Assembly (NCBI RefSeq): GCF_009727055.1
Contig: NC_052350.1
Span: forward strand, 41,664,364-41,728,363
Reading direction: 5' to 3'
Length of the DNA: 64,000 bases
Source: Benincasa hispida
Lineage: Eukaryota; Streptophyta; Magnoliopsida; Cucurbitales; Cucurbitaceae
The position numbers and the translations under genes are program-made. Below are positions 1 to 12,625 of the stretch, piece after piece (position 1 is the first letter of the stretch; the number at the start of each line of letters is the position of its first letter). The notes beneath the pieces are model-generated. The model was not told where the DNA came from. It worked only from the letters and a program-made list of their open reading frames with translations, and did not search any database.

Positions 1-282
1 TCAACTTTGACTTTTCAAATTCGGAAGCATCGTTGGGGCTGACCTCTAAGGTCTAAAAATAGAGGGTTACACTTATAGAATTACTAAAAAGTTAGTAATT
101 TCTGACCAAAAACGGTAGCTAAATGACTATCGGAATATGAGTTATTCTGGAGATAGTATTTAGTCAAGAATGTCTTGTTGTAGTATCGTTGCAAAAATAA
201 TCTTGGGTATATTATTACTTTCCTAAAACCTGATTGAGTTTAAAAAGCAATTCACTAATAAAATTTGTTTATATTTTTTAGA
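1..282 (+). mobile_element. Copia A element 1, leader upstream of gag
   Basis: Non-coding leader of a Ty1/copia element whose 5' LTR lies outside the window. It is recognisable because the same phrases (agcatcgttgggg, gagggttacactt, tatttagtcaagaat) recur in the same order at about 16150-16300, in the leader of the complete relative at 12626-22274. No reading frame is visible here. Confidence 0.7.
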
Positions 283-1143
283 ATGATGAGTTCAATAGTA
301 CAATTGTTGGCATTTGATAAACTTATTGGGGATAATTATGCCACTTGGAAAACAAACCTAAATACTATATTGGTGATAGATGATCTATAGTTCGTTTTAA
401 TAGAGGTGTGTCCTCCCATTCCTGGCTCAAATGCAAAATGAACTATTTAGGATGCATACGATAAATGGATCAGGGCGAATGACAAAACCCATACCTATAT
501 CCTTGCCAGCATATTTGATGTCTTGGCGAAGAATCATGAGAGTAAAGGTACTGCCAAAGAGATTATAGAATCTCTCCATGGGATGTTTGGACAATCGTCC
601 TTCTCCTTGAGGCATGATGCTAGTAAATACATTTACAACTGTCATATGAAAGAAGGAGCCTATGTAAGAGAACATGTCCTGGACATGATGGTCCATTTTA
701 ATGTGGCAGAAGTAAATGAGGCTGTCGTTGACGAGAAAAGTCAAGTTGGTTTTATTCTAGAATCTCTTCCAAAGAGTTTTTGTCAGTTCTGCACGAACGC
801 GCTTATGAATAAAATAGAATATAACTTGACAACTCTACTAAATGAGCTACAGGCTTACCAGACAATGATGAGAGTAAAAGGTCTGGAACCGGAAGTAAAT
901 GTTACTACCGCTGAGAAGAGAGGAACATCCTCCAAAAAGCCTGATATTACTTCTTCTTCATAGACTAAGAGTATTCCAGTTAAGAAGAACAAAGGGAAAG
1001 GGAAGAAGAAACCTGGTGGTAGAAAAGGCAAGGCTAACGCTGCAGATAAAGGAAAATGTTTCCACTGCAATGAAGAAGGGCATGGAAGAGAAACTGCCCT
1101 CAGTACCTTGTTGAGAAGAGAGCAGAGAAAGAAAAACAGGCAA
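283..1143 (+). pseudogene. Copia gag pseudogene (family A)
   Basis: Decayed gag of a Ty1/copia element, the nucleocapsid precursor that packages element RNA. The ATG at 283 opens a typical copia gag start (MMSSIVQLLAFDKLIGDNY). In-frame stops follow at 388 and soon after. From 523 to 963 a 146-codon open stretch carries the gag UBN2-type core (motifs LHGMFGQ, REHVLDMM, ILESLPKSF, LTTLLNELQ). After the stop at 961, the same frame reaches a zinc knuckle beginning at 1057 (CFHCNEEGH). The expected WKRNC half of that knuckle lies one frame over, so about one base is missing near 1083. The stops and the frameshift make it non-functional. Family assignment is firm. Confidence 0.85.
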
Positions 1144-2249
1144 ATTAGTTCCTGAAGATTACTTGTTGTCCTCAAGTTGACGACTAGGAGATGTTGTTGT
1201 TGTTGTCTGAAGATGATCCTATCTACTTTTGTTATTGTAATAAAATTTAGTTTATCTTGTTGTAAAAATCAAATTGTATAAATTTTTGTTGTAAATGAAA
1301 TGTTCACTAGCAAAAGTTATGTTTGTTCTATTGCAAAGTAACTTCTGTTAGAACCAACCTAGTTAAAAGCCATTTATAAATATTAAGATATTTAAAACGG
1401 CTAGAAATAAATCAATGCAAGTAGTTATTTAACCTAAGTGATAAGTTTAGAACACTTGAAAAGTTCAAAGTATACAAAACTTGTTAGGTAAAATAAAACC
1501 GAAATACTTTGATTGGATCAAAGTATAGAAAGTTTTAGATTCCTAGGACTATTTGATAGAACATAAAAACCAGTGAAAACTTTCTATGTCTAGTTTCCTT
1601 AATTTTTTTTTAACATTATTTCAATTTTAAGTTATTTCTAAAATTCTATATGAGATATGAAGAACTCATAAAAGTTGTTTATGATATGTAAAAGTTGTTT
1701 ACATAGTTCAGAAATCTGAAAAGATCAATATGAGTGTTAATATTGAACCCTTGAGTGTTGGAATATTGTTCAAGATCACCTTGTATTATTTGTTTCATAA
1801 AAGCTTGCAAATATCAATCAAGAGTTATTAATTAAAACTGACACTGTAAACAAAAGGTTGTTTAGGCAGGTCAGATACATCTTACTCAAAGAGTTGAGAA
1901 TACCTCGATGTAGTGGGAGGAATATATAATTTCCTAGCCATTATTGAGAAACGAGAGTTGTGAAAATAAGATGCATCCTCATATAGTTTAATAAGAAGTC
2001 TATTGTACACTAACATGTTTACAACGATTCTCTCGGCTAAAGTGTTTGAGAATCTCCTAGCAAGACTAGGACTACCAGGTATATAACTTGAGGCAAGTGG
2101 GAGAAAAACCGGGTGTGTGATACCGAATGGTGAACCATGGGTATGTGATACACTAATTTATTGTATTTCTTAGTAAAAACTCATATTGTATATTTAGATA
2201 TATATTTTACCACTGTAGTTTTAGTCTAAATGGGAGTTTGTTGGGAGTT
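1144..2249 (+). pseudogene. Collapsed pol region of copia A element 1
   Basis: This should hold protease, integrase, reverse transcriptase and RNase H, which need about 4 kb, but only 1.1 kb remains. Scraps align with the relative downstream. A stretch at about 1290-1400 resembles the pre-integrase region near 17000-17100. The RSGR-like piece at about 1905-1930 matches 17945. The piece at about 2025-2110 matches the end of RNase H and the polypurine area at 19530-19600. No open frame of useful length survives. Deletion of the catalytic core is seen directly from the spacing. I cannot tell whether one or several deletions caused it. Confidence 0.65.
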
Positions 2250-4182
2250 TGTTGGGTTTTATGTCCTAAACCTAGTGGTTTCTAAACAATAAAACTTATT
2301 CTAAAAATTCAATAAGTTGTTATTGAATATATGAATTGCTTATTTCGTTTTAGAAATAAATCCAATAAACTAAAAGATACATGACTATTACATGAGTACT
2401 TGAACTTTATGTGGAGACATAAAAGTAGATCAGGTTTGAGTAAATAGTCAAAATGATCTACAGTATATGAATAAGGTTGGGTGCCTTATTCTGGTAAAAC
2501 TATTGGATGCAACCCACTCTATAGTTATTACAAAGAGTTGTAAAATGCAACAGACGATGTGATCCTAATTCGTACATGTTATGACATGAGGAGTGGGGGC
2601 ATCTTGTGCAATAGGTTTGTACAAGATCGGACCATGAAATAAGTCACTCTTACTTTATAACGTTGTTTACTGTTTAAGACTAACTATTTCAAAGCGATGA
2701 CCTAGGTAACTTGACCTTAAATCTAAGCTAACTATGAACTCCTGTTTATTCGGGTTTATCCTTAAATTTGCATCGGTGAGGGTTGGCTCGACAATGTTGG
2801 CTCAATAAACCTTCATTTCAGGGGTAAGACTGGGTAGATAGCTGGGGACATAGGGTGCAAGATGGAATCCACTCCTACTCGCTTTAAAGGATAGTAGAGA
2901 GGTTGTTCCCTTAAGTACTGACTCCGAGTCTTGAACAAGGGGCCCCACCCTCTCATTGGCTCGAGAGCGACTCGATTTGTGGATTGGATCACAAACTAAT
3001 TGTTCATTAGATGATCAGTGTGGGACGTAAGGAATAAGAGGTAATCTCGGGAGTAAAACAACCATTTGACCTAGTCGTTATTACGAACAACCTGTGAAGG
3101 GTTAACTTACTAATCATGGTTATGTCGAGTGGACATAATATATCTACAGTGAGGGGAGTGCAACTCTGGGCTTTAGTGGAGTGACCCAGTAGTTAACGAA
3201 TAGGGGTTAATTTGGTGTAAAGAGTTTAGCCAATTAATCTCGGATCGTTGGAGCCCATGATCTGTAGGTCCACGAGGTCCCCCTACTAGCTCACAAATGG
3301 ATTAGCCTTAGAGTAGCGTGATAAGTTAATTTGAAACGCTCAAATTAGAATTAAGGGAATTAGTAATTATATGTGATATAATTATGCATTTAATTTTGGA
3401 ATTAAACGAAATTGGAGAATCATTTAATATTTAAATATGATTTAAATATTAAATTCATGAATAGAGATTCATAATGGTGGAATTAGTATTAAATTAATAT
3501 AATATTTGTTATTAAATTAATTAGGTTTAATTAAATTGTTTAATTAATTAATTATTATTAATTTTATTAGAAAATTAATTATTGAATTAATTTTGTAAAA
3601 TTAATAAAAAAAATTCATTTTTGAAAAAAAAAAATTGATTTTAGAAATCAATTACAATTCAAAAATTGAAAAAGATTGAAAATGGAAAATCCCAAAAGTG
3701 GGATATCCCCACTTTAAAAACCAAGTAGCTCACACATTCTCCACCATTTTCTTGATTCAATCTTCTAAGCATGAGGTGTATTTCATGCAACAATCTTCAA
3801 AGTCTTGTAATAAATAGAGAAGATTGAAGTGGAATTTGGGCATGCACTTGATAAGTTTTTGTTGAAAAGCTTAAGGTTGAAGAAGGTCTTCTTCCATGGT
3901 GCAGCAGTGATCTTCTTCTCCAAATTCCCTTAATCCAAGCTTATTTTGATTCTCACAACTCAATCTAAGGTACCGAGAGGATAGTTAAGAAGGCCTTGAG
4001 GTGGTTCACAAGCAGATTTGGAGGAGATTTGCAGTTGGAATCGAGATTCAAGAGGTTCTTCAAAGGTATGTTATGAAACCCTCTTATTAGTTTTTGAGCA
4101 TGCTTAATTTAAAGATAAAATTAATGAATTAGAATGCTTATTGATCCGTTTTACTTCCACTGTGTGTTTTCTAACTCTAACA
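2250..4182 (+). mobile_element. 3' LTR of copia A element 1
   Basis: About 1.93-kb LTR starting TGTTGGGTTTTATG after a purine-rich tract and ending CTAACTCTAACA. It matches the LTRs at 12626-14473 and 19718-22274 in order along its whole length. Shared blocks include the one around ggggccccaccctctcattgg at about 2940 and the one around ggtccccctactagctcac at about 3280. The TGTTGGG start is preceded by an 11-bp duplicate of itself (2239-2249). The matching 5' LTR is outside the window, so no target duplication can be checked. Confidence 0.8.
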
Positions 4183-5757
4183 CGCTGGGCATCGAGCTGG
4201 GTTGGGCGTGCACCTGGGTGATCGTGCACACACGACTGGCGATGTCAAGTGTGTGCTAGACGTCAGCCGCACGGTCAAACATGTGTTGGGTGTCCGCGCG
4301 CGCCTGGTGTGGAGCGTCTATGCGCTAGCGATGACACATAGGCAGGTTGGGCGCGCACGCAAGCACGGCATCAGGCGATGGGCATTGCGCTATGTTGTGC
4401 GTCTGACTGGGCCTCCTGCCTTCCAATGTCGATCACTCTTTTCTCACAACTCCAACTCAAACGGTAGCCTAGAACCCCTCACTTAACTCTGGACACTCTC
4501 ACACTAGAATCACTCAAAAGTCACGAGTAAATTGTGAGAACTAAACTCCTCAAACTAACCTATTTATAGGCATCCGAAACTCCCCTCTGTTTGACACCTC
4601 CAGCTCAATTGCATGTTCAAGTGCCATTTCCTCAAGCAGCCAACACCTACCCTTGCCACCTTTGCCTTGAAGTGGCTTCATCTCCTTTAGCCAACACAAA
4701 GTCCCAACTTTGCATGTCCTCTCATGCCTTCACCTAGCCTTGGCTCAATCTTAACTCTCCCTTGTTCAGCCACATGTCCGGATGAGTTGCCAATTTAGTC
4801 TTGCTCTTCAAGACAACTTGTCAACGCATACTCAACCAAATGACTGCATATTCTCTTGATCGCATGGTCTCATCTAATGCTTGACTTTTCCTTGACCCTC
4901 ACTAATCTCAAGTCCATCGTATGTCCTCCCTTGGCCACATTCTCCTTCCCCACGCACGACTCTCCCTTGGCGCATAACCTCTTAGGCCAACACGTCTTCA
5001 TGCACTCAACATCCATACTTAGGTCATCGCATGGTTCTTCATCGTACACCCACAACCAATGCATGCACAACTCCTCACCTAGGCTAACCTTGTCACATGT
5101 GTCTATGAGACCTTCCCTAACCTCTCAATGACTTAGTCATCGCATGGCTTCAATGCATAGGCTCCCTTTTCCTCGGTCAATCATGCAATCAACGCTTAGA
5201 CCGCTCACTTATATACATTGGCTTCTTAATTTGACCTCTTTGCCAGGAGAGCAGAAGCACGAAAAGCCTTTATCACCCTTCCAATGCCTTACAATCGAAG
5301 CGCAAACTAACCCATCATTGCATAATTTCTATGGCATCAACACGGCCGATTAATCATCGCACATCCTCACAGTAGCACACCCAGATAATGCACGTCCACA
5401 ACTTGTGCCATACTAATGGCATCCCCCGCGGCAATTGTGCGTTCACACACCTGTGCACATCGCTTAGTGTCAACCGGTCTGCTCTTGCACGTTGGCCAAT
5501 GCCTTGCCTGGCTTATCGCATGAGCAGCCCACTCACGCCAACACCTAGCTAGCATCCTCATGTCATCGCATGGCCACCCAACATTCACACCTTTCCTTGC
5601 AAAGCGCAACATCCCAACACTTGGTGCCTTGCTTTGGTCGCACGCCTATTACCAACACATGGCGCCTCCATGCGTTCAACACTTAGTCAAATTTTGTCCT
5701 TTAAAACCTCACTTAGCTACAACTTAAGTTTTAGCCTTTAAGATCCAATTTTCAACA
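4183..5757 (-). mobile_element. GC-rich LTR-like block, reverse orientation
   Basis: Composition changes abruptly at 4183 (many gcgc and cgca words) and back at about 5757. Read on the - strand it begins TGTTGAAAATTGG at 5757 and carries a TATAAATA box at 4561-4568, as expected for an LTR promoter. Its other end is cut where copia A element 1 is inserted. Short frames here have no recognisable domain. I infer the first part of an LTR of unknown superfamily on the - strand. Confidence 0.4.
4561..4568 (-). promoter_or_regulatory. TATA box in reverse LTR-like block
   Basis: TATAAATA on the - strand inside the GC-rich block. It would drive transcription leftward. The call rests on the motif and the LTR setting only. 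Confidence 0.3.
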
Positions 5758-6364
5758 CTTAAGGTATTTTCAATCAGCATAAGATCCAAATCAGCATTTG
5801 CATATCTAGCAGGTTGTTTAATTTACCTTCTCTTTCTATCTCTGGGTAAATTATAAGATTGTAGATTTTCAATCTGAAAAGGTTTTTCTTCTATAGTCTC
5901 CACCTGAGAATAATCCTCTATGTTTGTCTGACTTTGTGTTTCATCAGACAATGTTTTTGACACATTAAACTCAATGTGTATCTCTAGAGTCTCCTGTTGA
6001 TTTTTAACTGGTTGTTTTCCTTTGCCATCTTTGATTCATAAAAAATGACATGTCTTTTCAAGTAGCATACGATTCATCCTTTCAACCAAGACATTCTGTT
6101 GTGGAGTTCCTTTAACTGTCAAATGTCTTTGAATGCCTTCTCTTTCACACAAAAGTTTGAATTCATTATTTAAGAATTCCAAACCATTATCCGTTCTCAA
6201 AGTCTTCAACTTCTTCTCAGACTGTTTTTCAACCAGATTCTTCCATTCAACAAATTTTCTTAACGTCTCAGTTTTACTCCTCAATAGGTATGTTCATACC
6301 CTCCTTGAGAAGTCATCAAATATTGACAAAAAATATCAAGATCCTCCGATGGTTGGTGTTTTTT
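5758..6364 (-). pseudogene. Copia B integrase and linker, truncated
   Basis: C-terminal part of the integrase of a second copia family. The - strand frame from 6284 to 6036 shows the core motif LRTDNGLEF with a catalytic aspartate, then GIQRHLTVKGTPQQN and the glutamate-bearing LVERMNRML. These are the second and third acidic positions of the DDE triad. Further left, up to about 5765, other frames give a low-complexity linker ending in a YNLPRDRKR-like motif, which normally precedes the reverse transcriptase in this clade. Reverse transcriptase and RNase H are absent, because the sequence breaks into the GC-rich block at about 5757. It is frameshifted and dead. Confidence 0.8.
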
Positions 6365-7000
6365 CTAGCCCCCATAGGTCAGCATGAGCATATCCAAAAA
6401 CACATTTAGATGTATGCAATTTTTAGCAAAGGATACTCTGGTTGATTTGCCATAGATGCAGTGTTCACAGATACCAAGATTTCCTATTGATGAAGATCCT
6501 AGCAGTCTTTGTTTGCAGAGGTGTTTGAGACCATTATCACTAATATGCTCTAACCTCTGATTCCACACATTTTCTTCAACTTGTTGTTTCTGTGAAACAT
6601 TAGCAATGGAGCCTACTATTGTGTGCCCTTCCAAAACATGTAGACCATGTAGGAGCTTTCCTCTCAACTTCACCATAACCCCATTTATTACTTTAATGTT
6701 ACCATTTTTAAGCTTACAAGAGTAGCTAGCTGTGTCAAATACAATAGAAAGAAGGTTTCTCTTCGGGTCTGGAATGTACCTAACAGAGGTGAGTTCTCTA
6801 ACTTGGTTATTGAACATTTTCACTTGAACAAATCTTATTCCTTTGAGCTACATTCATGATGGTTCCCTGGAGTACTTTGCCTCCATTGATCTCTATGAAG
6901 TTTTGAAACCAGTGGCAGTTGGGACTCATATGGAAAGAACATCCTGAGTCAAGTATCTATTCAGCTTTAAAGTTTCCATCTAAAGCCATCAAAACTTCAA
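6365..7000 (-). pseudogene. Copia B protease and pre-integrase region
   Basis: The aspartic protease signature ILDSGCSFHMSPN lies on the - strand, with DSG at 6942-6950, just after an in-frame stop. A 152-codon frame (6823-6365) then contains the end of the protease region (RYIPDPKRNLLS) and the pre-integrase zinc-binding region (VWNQRLEHISDNGLKHL, then CEHCIYGKSTRVSF). It sits between gag on its right and integrase on its left, the normal copia order read leftward. Frameshifts separate the pieces. Confidence 0.8.
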
Positions 7001-7106
7001 CATCTTGATAATTTTCAATTACATTAGCATTCTAAGAATCATCTACTTTCTTATTTTCATTCTTCCTTTTATTCTTCAATTCAAATAAATTCTTTCTAAT
7101 ATGACC

Positions 7107-7801
7107 TTATTTATTACAGTAGAAGCACTTCTTCCCTTTTCCTTGAGATTTTGATTTACCACGGTTGGTATTCTTGTTTGATTTCTTTTTAGATCTGCCT
7201 CTAGTCATCAAGACTTTAGGTTCTTTTCCCTTAGCCTTTTTCAATTCCAAATCTTTAGACCTTAAAGCATTCAACACTATGTCTATTGTGAGACTATCTC
7301 TACTATATTTTATGGCCATTTTAATTTCATTAAAAGAATATGGAAGAGAATTCAATAAAATTATTGCTCTATTCTCATCGGACATGGTTTTTTCAATGTT
7401 GCTAAGATCTAGTAGGACTCGATTATATTCATCAATATTATATTTAAGATCTTTAGCTAGATCCATCTTAAACCTAAAGAATCTCTTCTTAATATACAAT
7501 TTATTAGTAAGATATTTTGTAAGGTAAATCGAATTGTTGTTTCCATACCTCAACTGCTGTATTTGCATCATTGACCTATCTCAGGACATTGTCTGGTAGA
7601 TATAAAATAATTGTACTGTAAGCAATATCTTTCATTTCATCAATCTCTTTAGGTTTCAAGGTTGTTGTAAGATAAATCTTCTCATTTAATGCCTAGGCCA
7701 CTTTTTTTTGTACAAGTAGTGCCCTCATTTTCTTCTTCCAAAGTGCAAAATCACCCTTCCTATCAAAACGCTCTATCTAAAATTTGGCCGCCATGGACAT
7801 A
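7107..7801 (-). pseudogene. Copia B gag
   Basis: gag of the same element. The N-terminus lies near 7801-7680 (FDRKGDFALWKKKMRALL, a typical copia gag opening), with a stop in the middle. A 154-codon frame (7571-7107) follows, covering the gag core (KMDLAKDLKYNIDEYNRVLLDL, ILLNSLPYSFNEIK) and a basic tail. It ends at the first half of a zinc knuckle (KKCFYCNK) at a stop codon. The primer binding site lies immediately upstream at 7839-7850, which fixes orientation and start. Confidence 0.85.
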
Positions 7802-7838
7802 AATCACGATAATATTTCAGACTATCGAGTTCATAAGG

Positions 7839-7850
7839 GCTCTGATACCA
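7839..7850 (-). other. Primer binding site of copia B
   Basis: TGGTATCAGAGC on the - strand, complementary to the 3' end of plant initiator methionine tRNA. It lies two bases inside the LTR edge at 7853. Confidence 0.85.
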
Positions 7851-7852
7851 AT

Positions 7853-8480
7853 TGTTACTGTGATGTAGTTAAACTGAGTCCAAACAAAAATAATAACAAC
7901 AAGTTTAAGAGCAAAAACTGTGAGATGAAGGAAGAAGAAAGAACATAAAAGAATATAGTGGTTCAATCCCTAAATGGGATTTACATCCATTGTAGAAGGC
8001 CTTTGAAACTCTTTATTGATTCTCAGAATAATTTACAAAAAAAGATAAAGAAAAGAAGAGAAATAACTAAGGAAATACAACTCACTCCTCCTCGATCTCT
8101 CTCAGTCGTGAATCCTTATGCTCACAACAGAGAAAATAAAAAACTTCAGCAAGTTTCTCAGCTCCTCAGCTCCTTTTTCATGCTTTGTAATTCTAGCATC
8201 TTCAAGTATAAAAGCTCGCGCAATTGAAAGCATAAAAAAAACCTCGATAATAAACTCTATGGAGGAATCTTCTATTCTTCCTGCTCAGCAGGTAAAGCCT
8301 AAATGAGGCAAACAAATAGATGGATTTTTATCCCTTTCTTGTGGACTTTCAGCTTAATAAAAATTAAGATAAGCCCATTCTGCTGATGTGAAGAATAGTG
8401 ACAGGCCCAATAAGGTCTTGGACCAAGATGTATTAAGCTAGCAGCAATACAATATTGTGGGATGGAAAAAACAATTACCA
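7853..8480 (-). mobile_element. 5' LTR of copia B (right end uncertain)
   Basis: On the + strand it begins TGTTACTGTGATG two bases after the primer site, so on the - strand it ends in CA. The far end cannot be fixed because there is no second LTR to compare. 8480 is a guess from the change in texture. Confidence 0.4.
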
Positions 8481-8807
8481 TGGTTTCAAGCTAATAGATG
8501 CACTTGTTTTGTTCGATTCTACCTTAAAACATTTTACCAAATAGCTAAGACTAAAATTTTCCTTGGTCAGGATCAAATTATCTCTCAGTTGACAACGTAT
8601 AGAGATGGTTGAACAATCTATATTGATTTGGCTCACTGAGAATATGTATGATCTCTCTTTGTAGTTTCAAATTGCCCATTCAATGACCTTTTTATTGTTG
8701 TTGATTGTTGTGAGAGGAATATCCAAGATAACACGAATACAATGTCCTTGACGGGTAAGAAAACTAACCCATTGCACCAACTGCCATGTAGATAACTGAA
8801 GAACACT
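8481..8807. other. Unassigned spacer
   Basis: No reading frame, repeat or RNA signature recognised. It could be the rest of the copia B LTR or the sequence into which the next LTR inserted. Confidence 0.4.
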
Positions 8808-10026
8808 TGTAAAAGTGCTTTAATTATTTTTAACTTAGGATTGTTATTACTAATTTGTGTGATTTATTGAGTTTAATTTAGTGAGTTTTAGGGAATCGTA
8901 ATTTTGAAAAATTGGGGCATAAAATGGTGCAAAAATCCAAATTGAAGCATTTTAGGGTCAATCATGCAAAAAGGAAGAAAAAAAGCCAAAAATAATGAAA
9001 ATGAGGGTGATGTGGCATAAGGTACAACAGTATAACTCGAGAGGGTAAAACGGAATAGCGTCACAATGCTACAAATTGTGAGGTGGGTATTTTTTTATAG
9101 AGACGATGCGACTATTTTAGGACTTTAAAGTAGTCGTTTGTCATTTAACCAGGGAGTTCAATTGGAGTTATGCTTAGGGAATTCCATAGATGTTGAGGGT
9201 TACTGTTATGGAGTTTTTTAAGAACCATAACATCGGGTGTAATAAGTGAATTATCAAGAAGAAGATGTTGATGCGGTGCTAATGACAGATAAAGAACAAC
9301 TAACTTCCCCTTCATTTTTTTTCTTTCCCTTACTAATCTGTACAACATATTGAGTTGTACTATTTAAGCATGAGTGGCTGATTTATTTGTAGTTCTAGGG
9401 TTAGATTAATTTCAATAATGTTTATGGACTGATTCATACTAATTTGATTAATTGAATTCTATTGACTTTCTATCATGTTTGCATCTTTCTAATTGTATGT
9501 TTGGTCACCATTTGATTAATTGATTCAAGATTTTTAATCTTGCTTGAAAGGGAGGATTTTAAACTTGAACTAGCATGTTAGACTAGTATTGGAATGTGCA
9601 TGAGAATGACATAAAAATATTAGAGGTCAATAACAAAGAGTCTTAATGTTGCATTTAAATTGATCAATTGCATAAAAATAGGATCGATATTCGGTGTTAG
9701 AAAAGGTTGAACTCGAAAGAGGAAACTTGGATAATAGACTTCTAGGCATAAGTTGATGATTACATTAATTGAATGAAAAGTACTTGATTCCACAAATTTT
9801 TTGAATGAAATCGACATCCTAGGAAGTTCTTAATTGATTGTTTACTCCAATTCATTTTACTGTTTTCTTAGAATATCACCGTCACTTTTATAATCTCTAG
9901 ATAAAAGTTAAGATAATTTCTTGGGTAACTAGGAGAACTAAATTGCTAATTCCCTAAGGACGATACTCAGTCTCACAACAGTTTTACTATATTATAACTA
10001 GACGTTTATACTTGCGCATGTCAATA
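8808..10026 (+). mobile_element. Solo LTR, gypsy Tat-like style
   Basis: 1.2-kb block flanked by direct repeats ACACT (8803-8807 and 10027-10031). It begins TGTAAAAGTGC. Its right third runs in the same order as the ends of the LTRs at 47575-49704 and 51958-53292 read in reverse: a gaatgac/tgagaa segment, gactcttagg-like text, then ggacgatactc and tatattataa near the end. No primer site or coding sequence follows, so it is a solo LTR. The right end reads ..CAATA instead of CA. Confidence 0.6.
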
Positions 10027-12620
10027 ACACTACGTGTCTTCATCATGACTATTATATTGAATAAGAACTTGGTCTAACTGAATCATGATACTTGGATTCA
10101 CGTTCAGTTGAGCCCAAAAATAGTTTTTTTTTACTCAAAGGCTAACTAAGCTGAAAATCTAATTATTGGGCCCAAAAGTCAATTAAGCCCAAGCCTACCT
10201 AAAGCCTTTAAAAAAACTCTATAAATAGAAAGCCTTACCTTTCACTAAAAGGGGGGAGATTGGAAGAATTGAAGACCAAAATTCTGAAGGCCCAAAAACT
10301 AAAACTGTGAAGATCTGAAGATGTAACTCTCTGAAGCTCTTAAAGTAAAAAAACTCCAGAGACGATCCAGAGAAAAAGTTAAAGACAGAAAATTCTAGAG
10401 AGAGTTCAAAAAGCATAACATTCTCCAAACTCTTGAAAATCAAACACGTCTTTGAAGACCAAGAGTACTTCAAAGATTAAATAACTTCCTTAAGTTACAC
10501 AAAAACTATAGCGTCGATAACAAGTTGCAAAGCCAGAAAAATGAACATCGAGAATAAGCTATAAAGTCCTTGAGACAAATCCATGTTCGAGAACAAATTG
10601 CAAAGCATTCAAGACAAATCAACATCGAAAACAAGTCACAAACTTTAAAGGTAAGTTTACTTTGAGAGAAAAAGAATAAAAAATAAATATTAGAGATTGT
10701 ACTGTACTTACATATAAATCAATACAAATTCAAGTCCATAACACGTAAAATTTCTTCGTTGAAATCTCATCTGAACACAATTCGGTTTATTTTGTTTCTA
10801 GTACTAATTTTGTAGATATCATTTGTTACCTATATTTTAAGATTAATTAAGTTATATTTTATTTGAATCTATTTTTCTAATTCGGTTTAGGCTCTCAAGT
10901 ATTTTGGTCCATCATTTTAGTTTTTTTTTTTTTTTTCGCCTTTTTTGCCTTTTTTGCCTTTTCTATTCATACAAAAAGATTGTCAAAATTTAAATTTAGC
11001 ACCTGTCTTGTTGGAGATGGAACGGGAAGGAATTTTGGGTGGGAGAATGTTGGAATTTAATATGGGGTAAGTATGATTTATGGTCTTATTTGTGTTTATT
11101 TTATATTTTTTAGTCTTATCATGCACCTTTTTATTTTATATCTAGTGTATTGAAATCTCTTAGGCTCAAAATCTTGAAAAACAAAATCATTATACACTGT
11201 TTTTTTTAGAAAAAAATATATAACTTTAAGAATTTTAGTTTGTTTTTAAATATAATTTAGTTGGCTAGATCTCATATTTGTTTTAAATTCATTTTCTGAT
11301 TTTTGTTTAAACTAACAGGGGTATTTTGGTCTATTAATTTAGTTTAAAAAATATTTTCTTTTTTCCTTTATCTACTTTTATGAAGTGAAAGTCATTTAGC
11401 TATTTATCTGACTCCTTACATTTATTGATGATGTTTAACAAAGTTAAAGAATGAGAACAAAGGGTGGTTTACATCAATTTTGAGAATCTCATTCTGCTTT
11501 CAAATTCATCCAAAGTGGTGATTAATCTCATTTTCATCCCTTTATTCGATAAGATTTATACATTCTTTTTTATATCAATTAAACTCTTACACTTTCGTAA
11601 ATGAATCAATGTAGACTTTTTGTCAAAATTTAATTCTTCGTACATTTATTCTAATCATCCATTTTATAAAACACCGACAATCGAAGAAGTCTATACATGT
11701 TTGATGTATGAATGATTTTCAAAGTTGACCATAATGAATTGTTTAAAGTGATTGATTGATGAAAACTTTGGAATTTAATTGTCTTAAATCATAAGTTTCA
11801 CACGATATTGGTTGAATGATATTTGAACCAAAGTTTAAGAATTAAATTAGTCCAATGACTACTTTAGGGTCTAAATTGATTAAAGGTATAAATTGATGTT
11901 TGTTTTTTTTTCTTCAAATTGTTTTTAAATTTTTATTTTAATTTCTATATTTCCCTCGCCCTTATCTCCATCCCCAAATATTATTTTTTATTGTAGGTCA
12001 AGATAACACAAATATATTTATTTGATTAATTCATTTTCCAAATATATAACCTAGCTATGTATATATGTAAAACAACAGGAATACTAGAGCAACTGTACAA
12101 GCTATATCTATACATGAAAATGGAGTAGTAAGCATTTTAAAATCGGGTTTTTATCCATGAGATTAAAGTCAGGTTCAATTGAAAACTATAGATGGCTCAT
12201 GTGTGTAAACACTAAGTGGTGGTTTGTTTGGTCGAAATCAAAGATTTCAATGGAATATGTACATTTTAATTACCACATTTGCATTTTGAGATAAGAATGT
12301 AAAACATCTAGACATCTTAAGATGCTCGAGTATTCTACTAAGAGAAATTTATTTAATTTTGAATGCATTCTTGCCATACGAGTTTTTAATATGCTTATCT
12401 AGAAACATCCTCGAATGACATCTTTACTTTTCACACTTTTCATTTATATTGAGTTGACGAGAGAAAAAACGAAATTTAAAGTTTTATTTGTGAAAATTGG
12501 TAAAAAGATTTTTAAATTAGAAGAATAGCAAAATGAATTTCATGATTATTAATTATTAACTATCGAATAACAAAACTATCCTATGCTTCTCTATTTTGAG
12601 AATTAGGAGAGCTTCAATCG
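10027..12620. other. AT-rich stretch without genes
   Basis: No domain-bearing frame. A TATAAATAG box at 10220-10228, followed by a purine-rich transcribed-looking stretch, resembles an LTR promoter and its downstream region. I could not find the ends or a partner. A (TTTTTTGCC)n-type simple repeat lies at about 10937-10965. From 11000 to 12620 I see only AT-rich sequence. Confidence 0.5.
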
Positions 12621-12625
12621 AGAAC
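12621..12625. repeat. Target duplication AGAAC, left copy
   Basis: AGAAC directly before the 5' LTR. The identical AGAAC follows the 3' LTR at 22275-22279. Confidence 0.85.

Noticed and set aside
4202..4486. 94-codon frame as a possible host protein
   Set aside because: It lies in the GC-rich LTR-like block, where high GC lengthens random frames. No domain, and arginine/histidine-rich text typical of chance translation.
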